Origin: an uncultured Kordiimonas sp.
Lineage (GTDB): Bacteria; Pseudomonadota; Alphaproteobacteria; Sphingomonadales; Kordiimonadaceae
Length of the DNA stretch: 64,000 nucleotides
NCBI GenBank assembly: GCA_947503575.1
Contig: CANNDZ010000002.1
Span: forward strand, 372,001 to 436,000
Direction: 5' to 3'
Shown here in pieces: positions 8,144-16,384 of the stretch (within the stretch, counting starts at the first letter, position 1; every line of letters begins with the position of its first letter). A model generated the notes under the pieces. It saw nothing but the letters and a program-made list of their open reading frames with translations. It was not told the DNA's origin and made no database searches. The position numbers were made by a program, and so were the translations under genes.

Positions 8144-8887
8144 ATGACTGCTGCCACTTACGAGCCACCAAAAATGGAATTCAGGAAGGCGTGGCGCGCG
8201 CTCAGGGCGCTGATTGCCAACCCTGAAGACACCGAACAGGTGTTTACCATCATGCGGGCGCTGACGGGCAAGACTTTCTACACACAGTACAGGAAGTTCA
8301 AAAAGCATGACATGGGCGCGCAAATCCTGCGGGAAAAGCGCGACCTGATAGATACGCTCGCGAACCGCGAGGCCCTGAAGCAATTGCCGGAAGGCACGCT
8401 TGGCAAAACCTACATCGACTTTATGGAGCGCGAAGGCATTTCCGCCGAAGGCTTGGCCGAAGCCAGCGAAAACAGCTATGACGTGTTTGAAGACAAAGAC
8501 ATGGAACGCTATGCCTTCCGTACGCGCGACATGCACGATTTGTGGCATGTAGTCACCGGGTATGGCCGCGACGGATTGGGCGAAGTGTGCGTGGTTGCCT
8601 TTTCCTATGCCCAAACCAAACAGCTGGGTTTTGGGGCAATTGCTCTGATGGGCGCGTATGATTTTTCCCGCCGGTTCCCGGGCAACCGCATATTCCGCGC
8701 AGCGTGGCAGGCCTACCAAACGGGCCGCAAGGCAGCATGGTTTAGCGCGCAGGACTGGGAACATTTACTGACTCTGCCCATTGAAGACGTGCGGCAAATG
8801 CTGAATATCCCGACACCTGATGTGTATTTGGCGCACGACGATGTTATCCGCAACACCCGGCCCGAAATGCTGGCGGCAGCGGAATAA
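8144..8887 (+). CDS. Coq4-like protein (copy 1)
   Basis: 247 aa. The Coq4 metal-site signature HDxxH-x11-E is exact: HDLWHVVTGYGRDGLGE, followed by a conserved FSYAQTKQLGFG segment. Coq4 takes part in ubiquinone biosynthesis in eukaryotes, where human COQ4 has been linked to C1 decarboxylation/hydroxylation. Bacterial homologues are often in accessory loci. Here the gene is divergent from a TetR and followed by a convergent P450, with a paralog at 12128. That favours a specialised quinone- or isoprenoid-related role rather than core ubiquinone synthesis. Confidence 0.85.
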   Translation: MTAATYEPPKMEFRKAWRALRALIANPEDTEQVFTIMRALTGKTFYTQYRKFKKHDMGAQILREKRDLIDTLANREALKQLPEGTLGKTYIDFMEREGISAEGLAEASENSYDVFEDKDMERYAFRTRDMHDLWHVVTGYGRDGLGEVCVVAFSYAQTKQLGFGAIALMGAYDFSRRFPGNRIFRAAWQAYQTGRKAAWFSAQDWEHLLTLPIEDVRQMLNIPTPDVYLAHDDVIRNTRPEMLAAAE

Positions 8888-8910
8888 CCACTCAATAGTT
8901 GCAGACAAAC

Positions 8911-8936
8911 AAGGCTCCTGTTTAGGGGCCTTTTTT
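8911..8936 (+). terminator. Rho-independent terminator after Coq4-like copy 1
   Basis: AAGGCTCC-tgttta-GGGGCCTT, 7 of 8 pairs Watson-Crick with one G-U, followed by a run of T. It is 24 bp past the stop codon. Confidence 0.75.
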
Positions 8937-8995
8937 AGTGGGCGCAGCGATCTTTTATTGGGCGCGGCCACCAGGGTGGCGGCATGGCCAACCCT

Positions 8996-10390
8996 TCACC
9001 GCAATTCGTACCCCATGAGCATGGGGGTGGATGGGCGGATTGTGATCTGCATAATCGGTATCGGTAGTTCACTGCCAATGTTATGAAAACGAAATTTTTT
9101 CAGATAGGTCGCAAGAATGATCATCATTTCCTGCATGGCGAAGCTAGCACCGATACACACCCGGGGGCCTGCGCCAAACGGCAGATAGGCAAAGCGCGGG
9201 ATTTCCTCGCTCGCCTGTCCCATAAAGCGGGACGGGTCAAATGTATCGGGCGCATCCCAAAGGGTTTTGTGCCGGTGCAGCACCCACGGCGCAGTTGCCA
9301 CCGCAACACCGGGCTTGATGCTGGTACCCGCGAGCGTATCAGCCTCAACCGCGACGCGCGAGATGTTGCCAGCGGCGGGGTAAAGCCGCATCGACTCTTT
9401 TAAAACAGCAGCAAGCACTGGCAAGTTTTCCTGCCACTTGGCAGGCGGCAAACTGTCCAGATCGACACCGTCCAGTTCCTCTTCCACCCGCTTGCGCCAG
9501 TGTTGTGATGCACCGAGCAGATAGAAGGTCCAGCCAAGCGAGCGCGCGCTGGTGTCATGGCCTGCCGCCATAAAGGTTAGCAGATTGTCGATCACCTGAT
9601 CATCCGTCAGGGGTTCGCCTTCCCCCACGCCTGCACTCAGCAACAGCGACAGCAGGTCTTTTGCCCTTGCATCGTCCTCGCCGCCTCCGTCCAGCCGTGC
9701 GCGGCGTGCGTTCACGATTTCGCCAAGCTGATCATGCAAGTCGGCAATCAGGCGGGCGCGGGCCTTCGCACCCGTGCGGGGTAGCCAGTTGGGCGCATCG
9801 ATAAAATCCAGCGGATGCGGCATGCTGTGATTTTCGAAAATCAGCTCCAGATTGCTCGTGAAGCGGGCCCGGTCCAGGTTGGTATCTTGCGCGAACATAC
9901 AGTCTAGCAACATATCAAGCGCAGCGTTTACCATCTCATCCGCCATGGCGATCTCGCCCGTGTGTTGTTGTGCCAAAGCAGCAACGCGCTTGTTCGCGGC
10001 AGCAACCATGATATCAGACAGCCCTTCCACATAGCGCGGGGTAAAAACGCTGGTGATTGCCCGGCGCGTGCGCCGCCACAGGTCATCTTCAGCGACAAGC
10101 AACCCTTCCCTGAGAAGGGGGCGAAACACGACCTGACGCAGGCGGTCAAACCGGTAGTTGCTGGCGTTTGTTACCAGATAGCGGCGGATTGCATCCGGGT
10201 CATAAACATTGACATAGTCAACCCCGAAAGCGGAGCCAACGATGATGGGGTCTTCATAAAAATTGGTGGTGAATATTTCGAGCGGGTTGGTGGCCAATGC
10301 CCGGAAAAACCGCCAGTAATCCAGCAGGCTGGGTTTGTCGTCCTTAATAGTTCGGCGGTCCGGCATGGGCGGTGTGAGGGGTGTGGTCAT
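8996..10390 (-). CDS. Cytochrome P450
   Basis: 464 aa, full length for a soluble bacterial P450. The I-helix oxygen-activation motif AGHDT is at 276-280, the K-helix ExxR (ESMR) at 332-335, and the heme loop FGAGPRVCIG at 405-414 with the proximal thiolate C412. No membrane anchor is visible, and no ferredoxin or reductase gene lies nearby, so it must borrow redox partners. It follows the beta-propeller gene on the same strand (88-bp gap), possibly in one operon, and lies between the two Coq4-like genes. The substrate is unknown. Confidence 0.95.
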   Translation of the reverse strand: MTTPLTPPMPDRRTIKDDKPSLLDYWRFFRALATNPLEIFTTNFYEDPIIVGSAFGVDYVNVYDPDAIRRYLVTNASNYRFDRLRQVVFRPLLREGLLVAEDDLWRRTRRAITSVFTPRYVEGLSDIMVAAANKRVAALAQQHTGEIAMADEMVNAALDMLLDCMFAQDTNLDRARFTSNLELIFENHSMPHPLDFIDAPNWLPRTGAKARARLIADLHDQLGEIVNARRARLDGGGEDDARAKDLLSLLLSAGVGEGEPLTDDQVIDNLLTFMAAGHDTSARSLGWTFYLLGASQHWRKRVEEELDGVDLDSLPPAKWQENLPVLAAVLKESMRLYPAAGNISRVAVEADTLAGTSIKPGVAVATAPWVLHRHKTLWDAPDTFDPSRFMGQASEEIPRFAYLPFGAGPRVCIGASFAMQEMMIILATYLKKFRFHNIGSELPIPIMQITIRPSTPMLMGYELR

Positions 10391-10478
10391 CAGGCTTACC
10401 TGTTGTTTGAAAACACTGTGCTATAAGCCCGGCACCCTGACAACCCAACGCAGGTGCCCCTAGGCTAGTGCAAGACGA

Positions 10479-11471
10479 TTATTCAGGCCGCAGGCGCTCG
10501 ATGACGCCAGCGCTTACCCAAAACACATCTCCGGCGACCACCTTCGGCCAGCCACCATTTGCCGGGTCGCTGCGCCGGCGGGAAAAGAAGAAATACTTCC
10601 CGTCCGGGCTGACGACGGGGCAAAAATCAAGGTCTGTTGAATTGACCTCTGGCCCCATGTTGATGGGTGCGCCGAAGGTGCCATCCGCACCCTTGAACGA
10701 TACATACAGGTCCCCACCGCCAACGGCGTTTGTGTCGTTCGGCAGGCTTGCGGAAAAGACAAGGTAGCTTTCATCGGGCGCGACGAACGTGTCGCCAACG
10801 CTGTCTGCCCCGGCAATAGCCACTTTTTCCGGCGCGGCAAAACCGCCACCCTTCAGGGCTTGCGCGCGGTACAGACCGCCACGCCCCGTGCCGTTATCTT
10901 CTGGATAGGTGGTGAAATACAGGCTGCCATCGGCGACAACAGAAGAATACACTTCCTGCGATAGGCTGTTGACCGGTTCAGGCAGCGGCTCCGCCGCCGA
11001 CCAGACGCCATCAATTTTTTGGCTGGTCCATATGTTCAAGTCGCTGCGCGTGCTGCCCTCAGTGACCGGATGCGGCCCCATGAAATACAAGTGCCGACCA
11101 TCGGGAGACACCGACATGTCCGCCGCCCAGGCATGCGGCCCACCGGGAAACAGTCGCAAAGGCTGCGGCTCTGTCCAACCGTCCGCCGTGAGGACAGAAT
11201 GAAACAGGATCAACCGGCCTTTGCCCGGGTAACCGGGTTGCATGTCCGGGCCATCAACCATGCGGGTAAAGAAAAACTCCCGCCCGTCCGGGGTGAACAC
11301 GCTGTTTAGTTCCACGGCATCGGTGTTTACCATGCCTGGCGCAAACGGCACTGGCGTAAGGCCCGGTTGGGTTTGGCCAAGGTAAGGACCGAATACATTG
11401 TCAGCGGTACACGCGGGTGCCGCCATTATCACCCCGATCAGGGCGATGAGTTTCATCATCAGATTTTCCAC
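10479..11471 (-). CDS. Exported PD40/TolB-like beta-propeller protein
   Basis: 330 aa from a GTG start (GGAGAG 6 bases upstream); ATG 11459 is an alternative giving 326 aa. The N-terminus is a signal peptide ending near 'APACTADN'. Repeated 'xPDGxxxxF' blades (TPDGREFFF, SPDGRHLYFMG, APDESYLVF, SPDGKYFFFSRRR) show a WD40-like/PD40 propeller. Such proteins are periplasmic binding or scaffold modules, and no catalytic motif is visible. It may be co-transcribed with the P450 downstream. Confidence 0.75.
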   Translation of the reverse strand: MENLMMKLIALIGVIMAAPACTADNVFGPYLGQTQPGLTPVPFAPGMVNTDAVELNSVFTPDGREFFFTRMVDGPDMQPGYPGKGRLILFHSVLTADGWTEPQPLRLFPGGPHAWAADMSVSPDGRHLYFMGPHPVTEGSTRSDLNIWTSQKIDGVWSAAEPLPEPVNSLSQEVYSSVVADGSLYFTTYPEDNGTGRGGLYRAQALKGGGFAAPEKVAIAGADSVGDTFVAPDESYLVFSASLPNDTNAVGGGDLYVSFKGADGTFGAPINMGPEVNSTDLDFCPVVSPDGKYFFFSRRRSDPANGGWPKVVAGDVFWVSAGVIERLRPE

Positions 11472-11488
11472 CCGTCACTCTCCGTGAA

Positions 11489-11512
11489 GTTATACCAAGC
11501 CTTGGATTGGTA
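11489..11512 (-). promoter_or_regulatory. Candidate promoter/operator of the propeller-P450 genes
   Basis: On the minus strand a good -10 (TATAAC, 11489-11494) overlaps the end of an inverted repeat TACCAA-N8-TTGGTA (11493-11512). Nested inside is CCAAGCCTTGG. The -10 is 18 bp upstream of the GTG start. The -35 is poor, which would suit an activator-dependent or regulated promoter. Assignment is by inspection only. Confidence 0.4.
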
Positions 11513-11739
11513 CCCGATAAAGGAAGGGGGCCGCAAGGCGTATGGCGATACACACCAGGGCTTGATGGTTCAAGTGTCTTGCTGTGGCCAACACGCAGCG
11601 ACCCGAGAGATGAGACACCTGGTTATAATCTCGGCCGCCACAACAAACATGTGGAACCTTGATGACCCGATAAACGCCCAAGCGATCATTCGTTGATGTC
11701 CCTGTATTGTGGCGTGCGCCTGCCGGTAACGCCCAACTG

Positions 11740-11990
11740 ATCCCAACTCATGTGTCGTACCGATACTCACTTGTTATACTGGGGCTCGCCCCTAACTCGT
11801 GTGTCATACCGGGGCTCGACCCCGGTATCCACTGGCACCGATTGAGCACCCTGCACCACACTATAGCCCCCGTGATCAAGTCACGGGGTGACAACGTAAT
11901 TTCGGCAACAACAAGCTCGTGTGTCATACCGGATTTGCATAGCAGGAGAAACACCATTTGACCCCGGTGTCTACTTGCAGCCAATGCGGA
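11740..11990. repeat. Alphaproteobacterial REP-like intergenic repeat cluster
   Basis: This is part of a 656-bp gene-free stretch (11472-12127). ATACCGGGG-CTCGA-CCCCGGTAT (11806-11828) and CCCCGTGA-N5-TCACGGGG (11868-11888) are perfect inverted repeats. The 17-mer CTCGTGTGTCATACCGG occurs at 11796-11812 and 11916-11932, with a degenerate copy at 11747-11762. When translated, the first palindrome gives the 'VIPGLDPGIH' peptide that is a familiar artefact of these repeats in alphaproteobacterial genomes. The rest of the stretch (11520-11740, 11990-12045) shows no gene. Confidence 0.75.
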
Positions 11991-12047
11991 AAATTGAAAC
12001 GGGTTTCTAATGAAGGAAAAACCTATCGAACAGCATTGCATTTACTA

Positions 12048-12093
12048 TTGACATAAATGTTTATAGTAGATACTCCTTTATCAACATTTATGT
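12048..12093 (+). promoter_or_regulatory. Promoter and double operator of Coq4-like copy 2
   Basis: TTGACA (12048-12053) is a good -35; the -10 is uncertain (TACTCC at 17 bp or GATACT at 15 bp). ACATAAATGTT (12051-12061) and its exact reverse complement AACATTTATGT (12083-12093) form a perfect 11-bp inverted repeat with a 21-bp spacer. Each arm also holds a near-palindromic ACAT-WW-ATGT site, the two centred 33 bp apart, about three helical turns. The first arm overlaps the -35, as expected for a repressor. Confidence 0.6.
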
Positions 12094-12127
12094 TCATTAA
12101 AACATTTCGCCGATAAAGGACTGCCCC

Positions 12128-12931
12128 ATGACATCCACCTCGAAAGCCCCCTCCCCTGCTACCGGCACCGGAACAGAGCCCTATGTTGCACCGCGCCTTG
12201 ACCTTGTTGGTGCCTGGAAAGCGCTGCGCGCCCTAATGGCTGACCGGGAGGACACCACTCAGGTGTTTAAAATCATGAAGGCACTAACCGGCAAGTCCTT
12301 GTGGAAGCAATATCAGCGGTTTGCAAAAACCGACGTTGGCGCGCGCATCATCGCCGAGGACATCAGCCTGCTGGATACCCTGATGGACCGCGAGGCGCTC
12401 TCTAAGCTGCCGGAAGGCTCATTGGGACGGGTGTATCTGGACTTTATGATCCGTGAAGGCCTGACCGCTGATGGGTTGGTGGACGCCAGCGATGATACGC
12501 TTTCGCGCTTTAATGACCGGGGCTTGCAAATTTATGCGGGCCGCACCCGCGAGCTGCACGACCTGTGGCATGTAGTTACCGGCTATGGCCGCGATGGTTT
12601 GGGGGAATACTGCGTGGTTGGGTTCTCCTACTCGCAGACCAAAAGCCTTGGGTTTGCTGCGATTTCCCTGATGGGGGCCATTGACCTGACCCGCAAGTTT
12701 CCGCGCCAGGGTGTTTTTAAGGCGGTGCGCCAGGCGTTCCGTATTGGTCGACAAGCTGCATGGTTGCCCGCCGCCGATTGGGAAGCGTTGCTGAAAGAGC
12801 CTTTTGAGGACGTGCGCGCCACCTTAAAGTTGGCTGAGCCGACTTATTACAAAGCTGCTGCGCACATCAGCGAACAAACATTGCCGGAGCCCATGCCAGA
12901 AGCGCAACCAGCACTAGTCGCTGCGGAGTAA
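12128..12931 (+). CDS. Coq4-like protein (copy 2)
   Basis: 267 aa and clearly paralogous to the protein at 8144. Shared blocks include WKALRALMADREDTTQVFKI, the metal motif HDLWHVVTGYGRDGLGE, and FSYSQTKSLGFAAISLMGA. It carries an extra Pro/Thr-rich N-terminus (about 20 residues) and a Pro/Glu/Ala-rich C-terminal tail. AAAGGA lies 9 bases before the ATG. It has its own promoter with a double operator and its own terminator, so it is transcribed separately from copy 1. Confidence 0.85.
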   Translation: MTSTSKAPSPATGTGTEPYVAPRLDLVGAWKALRALMADREDTTQVFKIMKALTGKSLWKQYQRFAKTDVGARIIAEDISLLDTLMDREALSKLPEGSLGRVYLDFMIREGLTADGLVDASDDTLSRFNDRGLQIYAGRTRELHDLWHVVTGYGRDGLGEYCVVGFSYSQTKSLGFAAISLMGAIDLTRKFPRQGVFKAVRQAFRIGRQAAWLPAADWEALLKEPFEDVRATLKLAEPTYYKAAAHISEQTLPEPMPEAQPALVAAE

Positions 12932-13008
12932 AAATGTGACCGCAACGGCGTGCAATCTGCATCGTCGAGGCGGCACTGCAAAGCCGCAGTTCTGCTGGCA
13001 AAATTGTC

Positions 13009-13037
13009 AAAAAGGACGAGGTTTTCGTCCTTTTTTT
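13009..13037 (+). terminator. Strong terminator, probably bidirectional
   Basis: AAAAAGGACGA-ggttt-TCGTCCTTTTT with a perfect 11-bp stem and a 7-T run. It lies between the Coq4-like copy 2 and the convergent GST gene. Read from the other strand it also ends in five T, so it may serve both genes. Confidence 0.85.
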
Positions 13038-13073
13038 GCTGTTTTTCGTAAATTTTTGACGGCCCTAAACGGC

Positions 13074-13670
13074 CTATTCCCCTTCCCGGGCCAGTGCCCG
13101 CTGGTAGGCTGGACGGGCGAGGCAACGCTCTATGTAAGCATCAAGTATGCTGCTTTCCGGCAGCATACCAAACATCTTGAGGAAGTTGGCCGACGAGCCA
13201 AGCATCACATCAGCCGCGCTGAAAGCCTCGCCCAAAACCCAGGGGCCTTGGCGAACACCCGCCTCTAACGTTTTGATCATGCTGTCAAAATCGCCCCAGC
13301 CATGTTGGAGTGCATTGGGCTCCCACCCACCGGCTTTTTCCGCCATCGCGGGTTCCAAAACCCCGGGTGTGAACATCATCCAGTACAAATAGCGCCCCCG
13401 CGCGGTGTCATTGATGCCCGGCGCAAGACCAGCATCAGGATACTTGTCCGCCAGGTAGAGGCAAATCGCCGCCGTTTCTGACAAAGTCACATCGCCGTCC
13501 GCAATGGCGGGGACTTTACCCATCGGGCTTGCCAGCCGGAAGGACATATCATTTTTTGACTTGGCGTCACGGATATCTATCTCCTTGATATCAAAAGGTT
13601 CCCCAAGCTCCTCAAGCATCCAGAGCGCCCTCGCCGCCCGCGTCCTTGGACACCAATATAGTGTTATCAT
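13074..13670 (-). CDS. Glutathione S-transferase family protein
   Basis: 198 aa from the ATG at 13670, which has GGGAGG about 7 bases upstream; the open frame continues upstream without a plausible start. The thioredoxin-fold N-terminal domain (LYWCPRTRAARALWMLEELG) includes the glutathione-binding 'GKVPAI' and 'LSETAAICLYLADKY' segments. An all-helical C-terminal domain follows. Divergent from an aldo/keto reductase, so the two may be co-regulated detoxification genes. Confidence 0.9.
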   Translation of the reverse strand: MITLYWCPRTRAARALWMLEELGEPFDIKEIDIRDAKSKNDMSFRLASPMGKVPAIADGDVTLSETAAICLYLADKYPDAGLAPGINDTARGRYLYWMMFTPGVLEPAMAEKAGGWEPNALQHGWGDFDSMIKTLEAGVRQGPWVLGEAFSAADVMLGSSANFLKMFGMLPESSILDAYIERCLARPAYQRALAREGE

Positions 13671-13716
13671 TTTTCGCCTCCCTCGTTGCTTCGGCAATGA
13701 TACCAGCCTGCCAATG

Positions 13717-13730
13717 AACGAACAATCGTT
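13717..13730. promoter_or_regulatory. Small inverted repeat between GST and aldo/keto reductase
   Basis: AACGA-ACAA-TCGTT, perfect 5-bp arms, in the 184-bp divergent intergenic region. It is a possible operator for a regulator encoded elsewhere. Short, so it could be chance. Confidence 0.3.
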
Positions 13731-13854
13731 GTTAAGCACCAACCCGGCAACTCCCTTAGCAGAAAAAGCGTTTTCCCCACACGCCAGTTGCTTTATACCA
13801 GTGCCAAATACCATTTGCAGTTTTGAGTACCCCCAATTAGGACAGCGATTAGCC

Positions 13855-14778
13855 ATGGCAGAGCATCTGAAATTTGAAACCCAATATTCCCTAGCCGGCA
13901 CCAGCCTTAGCTTTGGTGCCATCGCCTATGGTTGCTGGCGCTATGCCGGAACAGACGTGCCGACCGCGACCGCTAAAATTGAAACCGCGCTGGAGTGCGG
14001 CTTCACCCTGATCGATACGGCCGATATTTATGGCACCACCTGGCCTGATGGTTTCGGCGAAGCAGAGGCTCTGCTGGGTGATGTATTGGCGGCGGACCGT
14101 ACCTTGCGGGAACGTATGGTGCTGGCTACCAAAGGCGGCATCGTACCCGAATTGCCCTATAATTCGGCGGCAGACTATTTGATCAGCGCATGCGAAGGCT
14201 CGCTCAAACGCCTGAAAACAGACGTTATCGACCTGTACCAGATCCACCGGCCTGACCTGCTGACACCGTTTGAGGAAGTGGCCGAAGCGCTTAATAAACT
14301 GCTGTCCGCAGGCAAAATTCGTTCCGCTGGCGTATCGAACTTTACGGTCGCACAGACGAACGCGCTCCAGCGCTACATGGACCGGCCGCTGGTGTCGCAT
14401 CAGCCTGAGTTTTCCTGCCTTGAAACCTCGCCGATGACAGATGGGGTGCTGGATCAGGCACAGGAACACAAAATGGTGGCCTTCGCCTGGTCTCCGCTCG
14501 CTGGTGGTCAGTTGGTGACGGGACAGGCCGCAGGATCAGCGGTTGAAAAAGTTGATCGCATCCTGCCGGTGCTGGACCGTATCGCCGAAGAAAATAACTG
14601 TGACCGGTCCGCTGTTGCGCTGGCGTGGTTGCTGGCGCACCCCGCGAAAGTGGTGCCCATTGTTGGCACGCAAACCATAGAGCGTATTCGCAGGAGCGCC
14701 GACGCGCTGTCGGTTAAAATGACGCGGCGTGACTGGTATGACATTCTGGAAGCCAGCCTCGGCGCCCCCATGCCATAG
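13855..14778 (+). CDS. Aldo/keto reductase
   Basis: 307 aa from ATG 13855 (MAEHLKFET). The open frame extends upstream to 13504, but that part overlaps the divergent GST gene and has no reductase homology. The TIM-barrel catalytic tetrad is visible: Asp and Tyr in DTADIYG, Lys in LATKGG and His in YQIHRPD. The C-terminal 'VPIVGTQTIERI' is the NADP(H) phosphate-binding region. It most resembles the YdhF/general-stress-type reductases; the carbonyl substrate is unknown. The YjbR gene follows 12 bp downstream. Confidence 0.9.
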   Translation: MAEHLKFETQYSLAGTSLSFGAIAYGCWRYAGTDVPTATAKIETALECGFTLIDTADIYGTTWPDGFGEAEALLGDVLAADRTLRERMVLATKGGIVPELPYNSAADYLISACEGSLKRLKTDVIDLYQIHRPDLLTPFEEVAEALNKLLSAGKIRSAGVSNFTVAQTNALQRYMDRPLVSHQPEFSCLETSPMTDGVLDQAQEHKMVAFAWSPLAGGQLVTGQAAGSAVEKVDRILPVLDRIAEENNCDRSAVALAWLLAHPAKVVPIVGTQTIERIRRSADALSVKMTRRDWYDILEASLGAPMP

Positions 14779-14790
14779 TGAGCGTGAGAC

Positions 14791-15171
14791 ATGAGCGACG
14801 ACCAAACAGTCACCAGCGTCAGCGCTGCCTTTAACGCCGTAAAGACCCACGGCTTGACCTTACCCGAAGCGTGGGAAGACCACCCCTGGGGTGAAACGGT
14901 GTTGAAGGTGCGCAAGAAGATTTTTGTGTTCCTGAACGGCAGCCGCGAAGGCGTGCTGGCCTTGTCGGTCAAGCTGCCGCAATCGGCTGAATTTGCGCTG
15001 TTGCACCCGTTTGCAAGCAAAACCGGTTACGGTCTTGGCAACAGCGGCTGGGTCACTTGCGAATTCAACGAAGGGGAAGACATCCCGCTCGGTATGCTGA
15101 TGGAATGGATGGAACAAAGCTACCGCGCTGTTGCGCCAAAAAAACTTGCCGCGCTTGTTCCGGAACCGTAA
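14791..15171 (+). CDS. MmcQ/YjbR family protein
   Basis: 126 aa, the usual length of YjbR-type proteins (CyaY-like fold, proposed DNA-binding). The pattern 'HPWGETVLKVRKKIFVFL', followed by 'LSVKLP' and 'GYGLGNSGWV', is typical. It starts 12 bp after the aldo/keto reductase, probably in the same transcript. The biochemical role of the family is not established. Confidence 0.8.
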   Translation: MSDDQTVTSVSAAFNAVKTHGLTLPEAWEDHPWGETVLKVRKKIFVFLNGSREGVLALSVKLPQSAEFALLHPFASKTGYGLGNSGWVTCEFNEGEDIPLGMLMEWMEQSYRAVAPKKLAALVPEP

Positions 15172-15364
15172 CAGTTCTGACCTATGCCCGTAACACGCTG
15201 TAATCGCCTTGGCCGATTAAACATATTGAGATAATCCATCTGCATCGACCATGCGGATGCTTGGCAACCAGCGCACAACAGATTATGTAAAAGGCCAGAT
15301 ATGGTTAAACCACATACAAGTGGAAACGGGTATAAAAATGCCCCGCGCAATAAGGAACAGTGTC

Positions 15365-16327
15365 ATGGCTGATACCAAACACACGAAAATGCTGATCATT
15401 GGGTCTGGCCCCGCCGGCTACACTGCCGCCATTTATGCCGCCCGCGCCAATGTAAAACCCATGATGGTTACAGGCATGCAGGCAGGCGGGCAGTTGACCA
15501 TCACAACAGACGTTGAAAACTACCCTGGTTTTGCCGACGCTGTGCAAGGCCCAGACCTGATGGAAGCCATGCGCCAGCAAGCAGAAAACGTGGGCACAGA
15601 AATCATTTATGACCTGATCAACGAGGTTGACCTGAAAGCCGTGCCAAAGCGCGCCGTCGGAGACAGTGGCACCATTTACACGGCTGATACCATTGTAATT
15701 GCAACGGGTGCACAAGCCCGCTGGCTTGGCCTGCCGTCAGAAGAAAAATTTAATGGGTACGGCGTTTCTGCCTGCGCCACCTGTGATGGTTTCTTCTACC
15801 GCGGCAAGGAAGTGATTGTTGTCGGTGGCGGCAACACGGCGGTTGAAGAAGCGCTGTATCTGTCAAACATTTGCTCGAAAGTAACATTGGTGCACCGCCG
15901 CGACGAACTGCGCGCCGAAAAGATTTTGCAGGACCGTTTGTTCGCCGCCGAAAACGTGGAAGTACAATGGAACCATGTGCTTGACGAAGTTGTTGGCACC
16001 GAAGACCCGCTGGGCGTTACCGGCGTGAAGCTGAAAAGCAGCCTAACCGGCGCGATTACGGAACTGGACGTCCACGGTGTGTTCATCGCCATTGGTCACA
16101 CGCCATCGACCAAAATCTTTGAAGGCCAGCTGCCAATGGACGACGAGGGCTATATTGAAAAAGAGCCAGACAGCACGCAAACCGCCATCCCCGGCGTGTA
16201 TGCTGCAGGTGACGTGACGGATAAAATTTACCGCCAGGCCGTAACGGCAGCAGGCATGGGCTGTATGGCAGCGCTGGAGGCCGAGAAGTATCTGGCGACA
16301 ATGGAGCAGGCGCAAGCGGCTGAATAA
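15365..16327 (+). CDS. trxB: Thioredoxin-disulfide reductase
   Basis: 320 aa from ATG 15365 (AAGGA 8 bases upstream); longer frames to 15251 lack a site. FAD-binding GSGPAG is at 13-18, the redox-active CATC at 137-140, and NADPH-binding GGGNTA at 154-159. The C-terminal '[21 protein letters not shown]' completes the low-molecular-weight TrxB pattern. It reduces thioredoxin with NADPH in the cytoplasm. A strong terminator follows. Confidence 0.97.
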   Translation: MADTKHTKMLIIGSGPAGYTAAIYAARANVKPMMVTGMQAGGQLTITTDVENYPGFADAVQGPDLMEAMRQQAENVGTEIIYDLINEVDLKAVPKRAVGDSGTIYTADTIVIATGAQARWLGLPSEEKFNGYGVSACATCDGFFYRGKEVIVVGGGNTAVEEALYLSNICSKVTLVHRRDELRAEKILQDRLFAAENVEVQWNHVLDEVVGTEDPLGVTGVKLKSSLTGAITELDVHGVFIAIGHTPSTKIFEGQLPMDDEGYIEKEPDSTQTAIPGVYAAGDVTDKIYRQAVTAAGMGCMAALEAEKYLATMEQAQAAE

Positions 16328-16356
16328 GCGGCCTGCTTCATACTGCAAACCACTTT

Positions 16357-16384
16357 AAAACCCACCCTAGCGGTGGGTTTTTTA
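16357..16384 (+). terminator. Terminator after trxB
   Basis: AAAACCCACC-ctagc-GGTGGGTTTT, perfect 10-bp stem running into a T tract, 29 bp after the trxB stop. It also lies at the 3' end of the convergent DUF547 gene and could act for both. Confidence 0.85.

Noticed and set aside
11707-11961. 84-codon frame containing 'IPGLDPGIH'
   Set aside because: This peptide is the known translation artefact of the alphaproteobacterial intergenic palindromes present here.
13504-13854. N-terminal extension of the aldo/keto reductase
   Set aside because: It overlaps the divergent GST gene and its promoter and shows no homology; the reductase fold begins at 13855.
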